A program made the translations under genes and the position numbers. From IMCC26207 sp037141255 (GTDB lineage: Bacteria > Actinomycetota > Acidimicrobiia > Acidimicrobiales > Microtrichaceae), in NCBI GenBank assembly GCA_037141255.1, contig JBAXCX010000018.1:1-31224 (forward strand): a stretch of 31,224 bases of DNA, in the 5' to 3' direction. The notes below the pieces were generated by a model. The model was given only the letters and a program-made list of their open reading frames with translations, had not been told where the DNA came from and ran no database searches. The number at the start of each line of letters is the position of its first letter. The stretch's first letter is position 1. Positions 1-8,036 of the stretch are shown here, in pieces.

Positions 1-579
1 GGCGCGGAACTCACCCTCATGAGGGTTGCCCAGCGCCCAAATCGGCTGCATATGCGTTTGCTTGTTGAGGAGTAGGCCACGCTCGGCGAGTTCGCGATCA
101 AGATGGATTGCGAGTTGTGGCACCCGAACCTGTGGGCCCTCGCTACGAAAGAGGCGGTGTTCAACTGCTTCTGCAGACTGACTAGAGCGAAGCGCAACCC
201 GGCCAGCAATTCCCAAATCCCTATCCAGCCAAGAGTTCAACAGCGCTCCGCCGTACACCTCAATTCCGAGCTGCTGGAAGCCAGCACGACCAGAGTCTGG
301 GCGTGGTCGGATACGAAGGTTAGGAGAATCGGTATGTGCGCCGATCATTCGGAGCGGCCCGAGCGGGGATTTGCCATCTACCCAGGCAATGAGTGCGCCG
401 TCCCGAACCACAAATCTGGCACCGGGTTCTTGGGGGGTCTGCTCGTCGGAAACCTGTGCAGGATCAAACAGCACAAACCCGGCGTCCACTAAGCGTTGCG
501 CGGCGTTATGAGCAGCATGAAACTGTGTGGGTGAGGCATCAATAAACCCGGCCATTTCCTCTGCTGGAGTCAGCATCAT
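1..579 (-). CDS. apeB: M18 family aminopeptidase, N-terminal part (cut by window edge)
   Basis: The gene runs off the left edge, leaving about 193 N-terminal residues. The family consists of dinuclear zinc, dodecameric cytosolic aminopeptidases, often preferring acidic N-terminal residues. Family marks seen in the translation are FIDASPTQFHA near residue 12, GAHTDSPNLRIRP near residue 80 (the His and Asp of this block are zinc-site residues in M18 enzymes) and EVYGGALLNSWLDRDLG near residue 108. No signal peptide is visible. The start is ATG at 579, immediately followed by a second ATG at 576; a GAGAAGGG ribosome-binding-like stretch lies just upstream. The first ATG overlaps the TGA of the CapA-like gene (ATGA), so the two are probably co-translated. 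The metal ligands in the missing C-terminal part cannot be checked. Confidence 0.9.
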   Translation of the reverse strand, partial: MMLTPAEEMAGFIDASPTQFHAAHNAAQRLVDAGFVLFDPAQVSDEQTPQEPGARFVVRDGALIAWVDGKSPLGPLRMIGAHTDSPNLRIRPRPDSGRAGFQQLGIEVYGGALLNSWLDRDLGIAGRVALRSSQSAEAVEHRLFRSEGPQVRVPQLAIHLDRELAERGLLLNKQTHMQPIWALGNPHEGEFRA

Positions 580-1766
580 GTGCCCTTCTCTGTGCTCGGT
601 GGCGATTTGCTAGCCGGCGGGTCCTCAAAGCCTGGCCCAGTTGCAGTTGGAGTCAGACCTGCGCAGGATTGAAGCGCATCCATAGCTGCAACTCCTGCCG
701 TAGCAGCGGCACCAGTGAGCGGCACCGGGACAAGGTTTTGAATCTGGGCTGGCTTCCACTCGTAGCCATCGATGCGGCGCCCAGTCGCGGTGACGACAAG
801 CACGCCGCTGGTGTTTCCGACAGCAGAGGGTGCTTTGAAAATAAAGTTTGATAACCCAAAGGCCACAAGCTGATCGCCCTGATACCCGATGCCTTGCAGT
901 CGGTGAGCATGGGTGCCAACCACAATGTCTGCCCCTGCCGAAATCAGTAGGTCGACCAGTTCTTTCTGTCGCGCATTCGGGCAGGTTTCCTTCTCGGTTC
1001 CAAAGTGCAAGTACACCGCAAGCGTGTTCACCGTTGGCCGGGCCGCTCGAACAGCATCAGCGAGTTGTTCTTGGTAGGCCTCTTCGGCGCTCGCAATGCC
1101 GGGAACCCCTGGGGCTGCTGTCCACCAGGTGACCATCGAGGACGGGTAAATGTCATTGGCCGCAATGATTCCAATTCGCTGCCCGTTGACCTCTTTGATG
1201 TACGGGGCGTAGGCCTCGGTGTCGTCTTTGCCGATTCCAATGATGGGCATCTTGCCCTCGGCCTTCACACGCATCGTGTCTGCAAAGCCCTCTTTGCCAA
1301 AGTCCATGCCGTGGTTGTTGGCCATGGTGACCACATCGACACCGGCTGCGCCCAGCGAGTCCAGTGCTTGTTCAGGGACCTGAAACGTGAACTGCTTGTT
1401 GACTGCAGTGCCACCCGTGCCAACAGCAGTCTCGACATTGACCATTGAAATATCAGCAGCAGACATGACTGGCGCAATCGCAGACAACAGGCCGGTGGTG
1501 TTTGACACCACCGAGCTGCTCAGGCCCTCAAAGCTGGCATCACCAGCAAAGGCGATGGTGACAGCCTCGCCGCTCCCCAGAGGACCCGCCTGCTTTGCAG
1601 GCTCGGTGCTCGTAGTCGTGTCACCGTTCGTATCAGCGGTCGTATCAGCGGTCGTATCTCCATCACCTTGTGCAGTTTTGACCTCATCCTTGGACCCGGA
1701 ACACCCAAAACTCAGCAGCGTGGCGGCTAGCACGGCAAAAATTACGAACAAGCGAGTACGAGTCAT
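576..1766 (-). CDS. CapA-family (poly-gamma-glutamate type) metallophosphatase-like lipoprotein
   Basis: A 396-residue exported protein. The N-terminus is a signal peptide with a hydrophobic core and a lipobox-like LSFGC, so Cys22 is the likely lipidated residue. A Thr/Asp-rich linker with short repeats follows at about residues 33-56. The CapA fold carries AFAGDASFEG (Asp76), NVETAVG (Asn110, Glu112), MANNHGMDFG (residues 148-157), HFGTEKE and GTHAHRLQGI, matching the metal and active-site blocks of the CapA/PgsA family, although HFG replaces the more common HWG. CapA proteins are linked to polyglutamate capsule synthesis, but many members are of unknown role, so polyglutamate production is not shown here. 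The start is ATG at 1766; a candidate -10 TACTCT lies only 9 bases upstream, which implies a very short leader. The stop overlaps the aminopeptidase start. Confidence 0.87.
   Translation of the reverse strand: MTRTRLFVIFAVLAATLLSFGCSGSKDEVKTAQGDGDTTADTTADTNGDTTTSTEPAKQAGPLGSGEAVTIAFAGDASFEGLSSSVVSNTTGLLSAIAPVMSAADISMVNVETAVGTGGTAVNKQFTFQVPEQALDSLGAAGVDVVTMANNHGMDFGKEGFADTMRVKAEGKMPIIGIGKDDTEAYAPYIKEVNGQRIGIIAANDIYPSSMVTWWTAAPGVPGIASAEEAYQEQLADAVRAARPTVNTLAVYLHFGTEKETCPNARQKELVDLLISAGADIVVGTHAHRLQGIGYQGDQLVAFGLSNFIFKAPSAVGNTSGVLVVTATGRRIDGYEWKPAQIQNLVPVPLTGAAATAGVAAMDALQSCAGLTPTATGPGFEDPPASKSPPSTEKGT
1626..1661 (-). repeat. Three 12-base tandem repeats in the CapA-like linker
   Basis: Three consecutive 12-base units with few differences (pattern GGTCGTATCAGC on the plus strand) at 1626-1637, 1638-1649 and 1650-1661. 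They encode the repeated Asp-Thr-Thr-Ala type tetrapeptide just after the lipobox. This is a low-complexity spacer likely to vary in copy number. Confidence 0.8.
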
Positions 1767-1800
1767 CAGCCCCTAAGAGTACCGGAGCGTTGAATCCGCC

Positions 1801-1829
1801 TTGGGACCATTGCCATCTGCGACTAACTT
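1801..1829 (+). promoter_or_regulatory. Candidate gltB promoter
   Basis: TTGGGA (1801-1806), a 17-base spacer, then TAACTT (1824-1829). The -35 matches TTGACA at 4 of 6 positions and the -10 fits TANNNT. It would give a leader of roughly 165-170 bases that includes the hairpin at 1843-1876. Based on consensus only. Confidence 0.35.
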
Positions 1830-1835
1830 TAAGTT
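1825..1835. promoter_or_regulatory. Small palindrome overlapping the candidate gltB -10
   Basis: AACTT-T-AAGTT is a perfect 5-base inverted repeat around a central T. Its position on the putative -10 would suit a repressor site, but it matches no nitrogen regulator site I know (neither GlnR nor AmtR). Confidence 0.3.
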
Positions 1836-1842
1836 CCGTACG

Positions 1843-1876
1843 TGATCGGCTCTGAGCAGTGTGGCTCAGCCGATCA
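1843..1876. promoter_or_regulatory. Bulged inverted repeat in the gltB leader
   Basis: The arms TGATCGG-(CT)-CTGAG and CTCAGCCGATCA pair over 12 bases with a two-base bulge and an 8-base loop (CAGTGTGG). As RNA this would be a stable hairpin close to the predicted 5' end; as DNA it could be an operator. It is not followed by a T tract, so it does not look like an intrinsic terminator. Confidence 0.5.
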
Positions 1877-2004
1877 GGTACATGCAGCAACGTCGCTGCC
1901 CTGCAGCCAAAGTTGCCTGCAGCGCGTCTGTCTCAATCGGCTCGCTAGATCCGATCACCGTGGCCAGAATTTCACCTGTGTCCACATGTATCTCAGGAAG
2001 CATC

Positions 2005-5000
2005 ATGTCTCAGCATCTCCCCGGTAAAACGGGGCTTTATCAGCCCGAATTTGAACATGACGCCTGTGGCGTTTCGTTTGTAGTGGACCTGTATGGCCGC
2101 AAGTCCAGCGGTCTAGTCGCTCAGGGTCTGACTTCGCTCTGCAACCTTGAACACCGAGGTGCTACCGGGGCGGAACAGAACACTGGCGATGGTGCGGGCA
2201 TCCTGATTCAGGTACCTGATGCCTTTTTGCGGGACGTAGTTGACTTTGAGCTTCCTGCAGAGGGTGCTTACGCAGTTGGTATTGCATTTTTGCCTCAGCA
2301 GCCTGATGACTGCGATGCGGCATGCAAGGTGATTCACGAGATCTGTGAGGCCCAAGGCTTGACTGTTCTCGGGTGGCGCGATGTGCCAGTGGATCCATCC
2401 ATGGTTGGCTCCGCTGCTCTGCATGCAATGCCCACTTTTCGGCAACTCTTCGTGGCTGATGCTGCGGGCACCGAGACTGGAATTGTCCTTGACCGCCGAG
2501 CGTTTCTTGCTCGCAAGCATATTGAGCACGAGATTCTTGATGCTGATGGTGACCAAGCCGTCTACTTCGCCTCCCTCTCGGCGCGCACTTTGGTCTACAA
2601 GGGCATGCTCACAACGCCTCAACTCGGAGAGTTCTTCCCGGACCTGCAAGATGAGCGCATGGAGTCAGCGATTGCCTTGGTGCACTCTCGATTCTCTACG
2701 AACACCTTTCCCTCTTGGCCACTCGCTCACCCGTATCGATACGTCGCTCACAATGGCGAGATCAACACCGTGCAGGGCAACCAAAACTGGATGCGCGCCA
2801 GAGAAGCCCTGCTCGGATCTGATTTGTTCCCGGGCGGAAGAGATGCACTGGAGCAAGTGTTCCCGATCTGTACCCCTGGCGCATCTGACACTGCACGCCT
2901 AGACGAAGTACTGGAATTGCTGTGCCTCGGCGGATACTCGCTGCCGCACGCAATGCTCATGATGATTCCCGAGGCTTGGGAAAACCATCAACACATGGAC
3001 CCAGCAGTGCGCGACTTCTATCGCTTCCATGCATGCCTGATGGAGCCTTGGGATGGCCCAGCCTCGGTCTGCTTCACTGACGGAACCGTGGTCGGAGCTG
3101 TCCTCGACCGCAACGGCTTGCGTCCGTCGCGCTATTGGGTGACTGATGATGGCCTAGTGGTCATGGCCTCCGAAGTTGGCACGCTCAACATCGACCCGGC
3201 AAAGATCATCCAGAAGGGCCGGCTTCGCCCCGGCCGCATGTTCTTGATTGATACCGAACAAGGCCGGATCATCGAGGATTCAGAGATCAAACAACAACTC
3301 GCCGCTGAGCATCCTTATAACGAGTGGCTCAAGGCTGGCATGAAGCACCTTGATGACCTTCCCGAGGTGTATCACGTGGCGGAGCTTCCCCGAGATGTGC
3401 TGCGCGAGCAGCAGACCTTTGGTTACACCCATGAAGAGATCAAGATTCTGATCGAGCCCATGGTCAGAAATGGTGGCGAGGCGCTCGGATCAATGGGTAC
3501 CGATACACCCATTGCTGTTCTCTCTGACCGATCCCGGTTGTTGTACGACTACTTCAAGCAACTGTTTGCGCAGGTCACGAACCCGCCACTTGACGGGATT
3601 CGTGAAGAGCTTGTTACCTCGGCAAGTCGGATGATTGGCCCCGAGGGCAATCTGCTCAAGCCCGGCCCCGAGAGTTGCCACCTTCTTGAGTTGCCTCACC
3701 CGATTATCGATAACGTCAGCCTTGATCGAATCCTGCATATCGAAGAGGCCGATCCGCGGTTCAAAGCGCATACCGTGCGCACCTTGTTCCCTGCGTTCTC
3801 GGGCGGCGATGGCCTGCGGCGAGCGTTGGAGCGGATCCGCAAAGAGGTTTCCGAGGCAATCGCCGATGGCGCAAACATCATCATTCTTTCTGATTGGCAT
3901 TCGAATGAAGACCTGGCGCCAATCCCCATGCTGCTCGCAACGGCGGCTGTGCATCATCACTTGATTCGCGAAAAGACACGAACTCAGGTTGGTCTGATCA
4001 TCGAGACCGGCGAAGCGCGAGAGGTGCATCACTTTGCGCTGCTCATTGGATACGGCGCTGCTGCGATCAACCCGTACCTGGCCTTTGACACTATCGAGCA
4101 ACTGGTACGAGAAAATCGAACCACCGTCACTGACTTTGAACTCGCCCAGAAGAACTACATCAAGGCGGTGGGCAAAGGCGTGCTCAAGGTGATGTCCAAG
4201 ATGGGTATCTCTACAGTTGCCTCGTATACCGGTGCTCAGATTTTTGAGGCGATCGGTCTGAGCTCTGGACTAGTAGATGAATACTTCACGGGAACGGTCA
4301 GCAGGCTCGGTGGTATTGGACTTGACGAAGTGGCTGAGGAAACGCGCCTTCGGCACGCCCGTGCCTACCCGCTGCGCCCAGAAGAGCAGGCTCACCGAGA
4401 TTTGGAATACGGGGGTGAATACCAGTGGCGCCGAGAGGGTGAGTACCACCTGTTCAACCCCAAGACGGTCTTTAAGTTGCAACACTCCACGCGTACCGGC
4501 CAGTACAGCGTGTTCAAGGAATACACCCAGCTTGTAGATGACCAGTCACGCAACTTGGCAACCTTGCGCGGCTTGTTCCAGTTCAATTCCGACCGTGCGG
4601 CCGTGCCGCTCGACGAGGTCGAACCCGTCTCTGAGATTGTCAAACGATTCTCGACAGGCGCAATGAGCTACGGCTCAATCTCGGCAGAGTCGCACGAGAC
4701 GCTTGCTATCGCCATGAACCGTTTGGGAGGCAAGTCAAATACGGGTGAAGGTGGCGAGGATCCAGAACGCTATCTACCCATGCCGAATGGGGATTCCAAG
4801 CGCTCTGCAATCAAGCAGGTTGCCTCGGGGCGATTTGGGGTCACCTCTGAATACCTGACGAACGCTGATGATATTCAGATCAAAATGGCCCAGGGTGCAA
4901 AGCCCGGCGAGGGCGGCCAGCTTCCGGGGCACAAGGTGTACCCATGGATTGCAAGCACCCGATACTCAACGCCAGGCGTGGGGCTTATCTCACCGCCACC

Positions 5001-6567
5001 GCATCACGACATTTACTCCATTGAAGACCTGGCTCAACTCATCCATGACCTAAAGAACGCTAACCCCTCGGCTCGCGTCCACGTGAAGCTGGTGTCAGAA
5101 GTGGGAGTTGGCACTGTGGCGGCTGGCGTTGCAAAAGCCAAAGCCGATGTGGTGTTGATCTCTGGTCACGACGGAGGCACCGGAGCCAGCCCGCTCACCT
5201 CACTCAAGCACGCTGGTGCTCCGTGGGAACTTGGCCTAGCCGAGACCCAGCAGACGCTGGTTCTGAATGGCCTGCGCGACCGGATCGTGGTGCAAGCAGA
5301 TGGTCAGATGAAAACTGGCCGTGACGTCGTGATTGCGGCGCTACTCGGAGCAGAAGAGTTTGGTTTTGCTACTGCCCCGCTCGTGGTTTCTGGCTGCATC
5401 ATGATGCGTGTGTGTCACCTTGATACATGCCCTGTTGGCATCGCTACCCAGAACCCAGTGCTGCGTGAGCGGTTCTCTGGCGAGCCTGAATTTGTAGAGA
5501 ACTTCATGCTGTTTATTGCCGAGGAAGTGCGCGAGTTGCTTGCTGAACTCGGCTTCCGCAGCCTGCAAGAAGCGATTGGTCATGCAGAGGTGATTGACGC
5601 TGCCGAGGCTGTAGGTCATTGGAAGGCAGCGGGCCTTGACCTGAGCCCGATTTTGCATGTTGTAGAACCACGCCCCGATGATCACTTGTCTTGGCATCGC
5701 AAACAAGACCATGGTCTTGCGGCGGCACTGGACGTGACTCTGATTGAGCAATGCGCTCCAGCGATTGAGCACTCTCAGCCTGTGCATCTTCGTCTTGGAA
5801 TCCGCAATGTCAATCGCACTGTTGGTACCTTGCTCGGCCATGAGGTCACCAAGAAACACGGTGGTGCGGGCCTGCCTGCAGATACCATCGTGATCGACTT
5901 TGATGGTTCGGCAGGAAACAGCTTCGGAGCATTCCTGCCACACGGAATCACCCTTCGTCTACACGGTGATGCAAACGATTATGTGGGCAAGGGTTTGTCC
6001 GGTGGCCGAATTGTTGTTCGGCCACCAGAGGGAAGTCACGCTGATTTGGTTGCAGCCGAGAACATTATTGCCGGGAATGTCATCTTGTATGGAGCCACCC
6101 GTGGCGAGCTGTACTTGAACGGCAAGGTCGGCGAGCGGTTCTGCGTTCGTAACTCCGGAGCCACAGCAGTGGTCGAGGGCGTCGGCGATCACGCATGTGA
6201 GTACATGACGGGCGGGCGCGTCGTTGTGTTGGGATCCACCGGGCGAAACTTCGGTGCCGGTATGTCTGGCGGCATTGCCTATGTCTATGACCATGACGGC
6301 CAGTTCGCGACCAGGGTCAACTATGAGATGGTTGCCTTTGAAGCGCTTGACTCAAGCGATATCGAGTTCCTCAAGAGCAGCATTGAGCGTCATCAGTCCG
6401 AGACAGGGTCCGCTCGTGCGGGAGAGATGCTTCAGGATTGGGACAACGTGCTGGGCTCATTCATAAAGGTCATGCCAAAGGATTACAAGCGAGTGCTGCA
6501 GGCCATCAAGCGGGCCGAGGTCGAAGGACGAAACGTTGACGAAGCAGTCATGGAGGCGAGTCAGTAA
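2005..6567 (+). CDS. gltB: Glutamate synthase (NADPH) large subunit
   Basis: This subunit makes two glutamates from glutamine and 2-oxoglutarate together with GltD. The start is ATG at 2005, preceded by AGGAAG, giving 1520 residues. It leaves a 20-residue propeptide before Cys21 in EHDACGV, the N-terminal nucleophile of the class-II glutaminase domain. The open frame extends to a GTG at 1861, but that extra part is not GltB-like. After the glutaminase domain (about 21-430) come the central domain (about 480-760), the FMN-binding synthase domain (about 820-1190) with the 3Fe-4S pattern C-x5-C-x4-C (Cys1131, 1137, 1142), and the C-terminal beta-helix domain rich in Gly-x-x-Gly-x-Gly turns. Length is normal for the family. 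It overlaps gltD by one base (TAATG). Confidence 0.97.
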   Translation: MSQHLPGKTGLYQPEFEHDACGVSFVVDLYGRKSSGLVAQGLTSLCNLEHRGATGAEQNTGDGAGILIQVPDAFLRDVVDFELPAEGAYAVGIAFLPQQPDDCDAACKVIHEICEAQGLTVLGWRDVPVDPSMVGSAALHAMPTFRQLFVADAAGTETGIVLDRRAFLARKHIEHEILDADGDQAVYFASLSARTLVYKGMLTTPQLGEFFPDLQDERMESAIALVHSRFSTNTFPSWPLAHPYRYVAHNGEINTVQGNQNWMRAREALLGSDLFPGGRDALEQVFPICTPGASDTARLDEVLELLCLGGYSLPHAMLMMIPEAWENHQHMDPAVRDFYRFHACLMEPWDGPASVCFTDGTVVGAVLDRNGLRPSRYWVTDDGLVVMASEVGTLNIDPAKIIQKGRLRPGRMFLIDTEQGRIIEDSEIKQQLAAEHPYNEWLKAGMKHLDDLPEVYHVAELPRDVLREQQTFGYTHEEIKILIEPMVRNGGEALGSMGTDTPIAVLSDRSRLLYDYFKQLFAQVTNPPLDGIREELVTSASRMIGPEGNLLKPGPESCHLLELPHPIIDNVSLDRILHIEEADPRFKAHTVRTLFPAFSGGDGLRRALERIRKEVSEAIADGANIIILSDWHSNEDLAPIPMLLATAAVHHHLIREKTRTQVGLIIETGEAREVHHFALLIGYGAAAINPYLAFDTIEQLVRENRTTVTDFELAQKNYIKAVGKGVLKVMSKMGISTVASYTGAQIFEAIGLSSGLVDEYFTGTVSRLGGIGLDEVAEETRLRHARAYPLRPEEQAHRDLEYGGEYQWRREGEYHLFNPKTVFKLQHSTRTGQYSVFKEYTQLVDDQSRNLATLRGLFQFNSDRAAVPLDEVEPVSEIVKRFSTGAMSYGSISAESHETLAIAMNRLGGKSNTGEGGEDPERYLPMPNGDSKRSAIKQVASGRFGVTSEYLTNADDIQIKMAQGAKPGEGGQLPGHKVYPWIASTRYSTPGVGLISPPPHHDIYSIEDLAQLIHDLKNANPSARVHVKLVSEVGVGTVAAGVAKAKADVVLISGHDGGTGASPLTSLKHAGAPWELGLAETQQTLVLNGLRDRIVVQADGQMKTGRDVVIAALLGAEEFGFATAPLVVSGCIMMRVCHLDTCPVGIATQNPVLRERFSGEPEFVENFMLFIAEEVRELLAELGFRSLQEAIGHAEVIDAAEAVGHWKAAGLDLSPILHVVEPRPDDHLSWHRKQDHGLAAALDVTLIEQCAPAIEHSQPVHLRLGIRNVNRTVGTLLGHEVTKKHGGAGLPADTIVIDFDGSAGNSFGAFLPHGITLRLHGDANDYVGKGLSGGRIVVRPPEGSHADLVAAENIIAGNVILYGATRGELYLNGKVGERFCVRNSGATAVVEGVGDHACEYMTGGRVVVLGSTGRNFGAGMSGGIAYVYDHDGQFATRVNYEMVAFEALDSSDIEFLKSSIERHQSETGSARAGEMLQDWDNVLGSFIKVMPKDYKRVLQAIKRAEVEGRNVDEAVMEASQ

Positions 6568-8036
6568 TGGGTGACGTAAAAGGCTTTCTAAAGCATGATC
6601 GCGAACTTCCAACCCGCCGCGCAGTTCCGGTACGACTCTTGGATTGGAACGAGGTCTACGAGGAGTTCCCAGAGGATCACCTGAAAGACCAAGCCAGCCG
6701 TTGCATGGATTGTGGTATTCCGTTCTGTAATAACGGCTGTCCGCTCGGAAACATCATTCCGGATTGGAATGACCTGGTCTACAAAGACCGCTGGCATGAA
6801 GCCATCGAGCGCCTGCACGCAACCAACAATTTCCCCGAGTTCACGGGCAGGCTTTGTCCGGCCCCGTGCGAGTCAGCCTGTGTGTTGGGAATCAATTCTG
6901 ACCCGGTGACGATCAAGCAGGTTGAAGTCTCGATCATTGATCACGCTTGGGAACACGGCTGGGTGCACGCTGTTCGACCTACACGATTGACTGACAAGAA
7001 GGTAGCTGTAATTGGTTCGGGCCCCGCTGGGCTTGCAGTTGCACAACAACTCACTCGGGCTGGGCATTCCGTCATTGTCTTTGAGCGCGCAGATCGAATC
7101 GGTGGGCTGCTTCGCTATGGCATCCCCGAGTTCAAGATGGAGAAGCGGGTTCTGGATCGGCGTCTTGCGCAGATGCGAGCAGAAGGAACAGAGTTCCGGG
7201 TCAATATCGATGTTGGGGTCGACGTCACCGTGGCAGAACTGCAAGAAGATTTTGATGCAGTGGTGATTGCCACAGGTGCCACCCTTGCCCGAGACCTTCC
7301 GATTCCCGGCCGGGAATTAAAGGGAATCCATCAGGCAATGGAAATTCTACCGATGGCCAACCGTGCTCAAGAGGGTGACTGGGCAGTGGATGAGGTAGAG
7401 ATCTCTGCCGCTGGCAGACACGTGGTCATCATCGGAGGTGGAGACACCGGCGCTGACTGCTTGGGAACTTCGCATCGTCAAGGTGCCGAGGCCGTCTACC
7501 AATTCGAGATCATGCCGCAGCCTCCAGAGGCTCGTCCCGGTGCAAACCCGTGGCCCACCTGGCCATTCATCTATCGCACATCCTCGGCTCACGAAGAGGG
7601 CGGGGATCGCGTCTTTGCAGTGAACACCATTGAGTTCCTTGGCGATGACGAGGGCCGCGTGCGGGCGTTGCGCTATGCGCAGGTTGAGCAAGTTGTTACC
7701 GATGGCCGCATGAGCTTTGAGCCAGTTGAAGGCTCAGAGGTGGAACTCAAAGTTGATCTTGTGCTGTTAGCGATGGGCTTTACTGGGCCAGAAACGAACG
7801 GACTGCTCGATCAGTTTGAGGTTGCGCTTGACCCTCGCGGCAACGTGCAACGAGATGATGATTGGGCAAGTTCGGTTCCGGGCGTTTTTGTGTGCGGAGA
7901 TGCCGGTCGTGGGCAGAGCCTGATTGTGTGGGCAATTGCCGAAGGGCGATCCTGTGCTGCCTCAGTAGACGAGTTCTTGATGGGCGAGACGTCACTCCCA
8001 GCACCTATTGCTCCCTCTGAGCGCCCTCTGGTGTGA
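6567..8036 (+). CDS. gltD: Glutamate synthase (NADPH) small subunit
   Basis: This 489-residue FAD and NADPH protein passes electrons to GltB. The N-terminal ferredoxin-like part has two Cys groups: Cys46, 49, 54 and 58 in CMDCGIPFCNNGCPLGN, and Cys97, 101 and 105 in CPAPCESAC. The FAD Rossmann motif GSGPAG is at 150-155 and is followed by GGLLRYGIPEFK. The NADPH-binding loop GGGDTGADC is at about 290-298. A C-terminal FAD motif CGDAGRGQSLIVWAIAEGR completes the family pattern. All key residues seem present and the length is typical. The ATG overlaps the gltB stop (TAATG). The 3' end overlaps the following glycosyltransferase start by 4 bases (GTGA). Confidence 0.97.
   Translation: MGDVKGFLKHDRELPTRRAVPVRLLDWNEVYEEFPEDHLKDQASRCMDCGIPFCNNGCPLGNIIPDWNDLVYKDRWHEAIERLHATNNFPEFTGRLCPAPCESACVLGINSDPVTIKQVEVSIIDHAWEHGWVHAVRPTRLTDKKVAVIGSGPAGLAVAQQLTRAGHSVIVFERADRIGGLLRYGIPEFKMEKRVLDRRLAQMRAEGTEFRVNIDVGVDVTVAELQEDFDAVVIATGATLARDLPIPGRELKGIHQAMEILPMANRAQEGDWAVDEVEISAAGRHVVIIGGGDTGADCLGTSHRQGAEAVYQFEIMPQPPEARPGANPWPTWPFIYRTSSAHEEGGDRVFAVNTIEFLGDDEGRVRALRYAQVEQVVTDGRMSFEPVEGSEVELKVDLVLLAMGFTGPETNGLLDQFEVALDPRGNVQRDDDWASSVPGVFVCGDAGRGQSLIVWAIAEGRSCAASVDEFLMGETSLPAPIAPSERPLV

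Larger units (their letters stand above)
1767..2004. other. Divergent control region between capA-like gene and gltB
   Basis: This 238-base stretch is the longest non-coding segment in the window. It holds a candidate gltB promoter (1801-1829), a perfect AACTT-T-AAGTT palindrome (1825-1835), a bulged inverted repeat (1843-1876) and a region with several TGCAGC/GCTGC elements (1882-1925) that could fold locally. The reading frame of gltB stays open back to a GTG at 1861, but the residues before 2005 do not look like GltB. I recognise no known riboswitch or T-box here. Confidence 0.6.

Noticed and set aside
103..492. Open frame of 129 codons on the plus strand
   Set aside because: It lies opposite a clear M18 aminopeptidase frame and its product has no recognisable features.
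1861..2004. 48-codon upstream extension of gltB from GTG 1861
   Set aside because: The extra residues are not GltB-like, the GTG falls in the hairpin loop, and ATG 2005 has a ribosome-binding site and gives the normal short propeptide before Cys21.
1842..2027. 61-codon frame overlapping the gltB start as a possible leader peptide
   Set aside because: It has no run of regulatory codons, no ribosome-binding site worth noting, and overlaps gltB out of frame.
5341..5943. 200-codon antisense frame inside gltB (also 3490-4101 and 2113-2649)
   Set aside because: These are shadows of the highly conserved gltB frame; the products show no domains.
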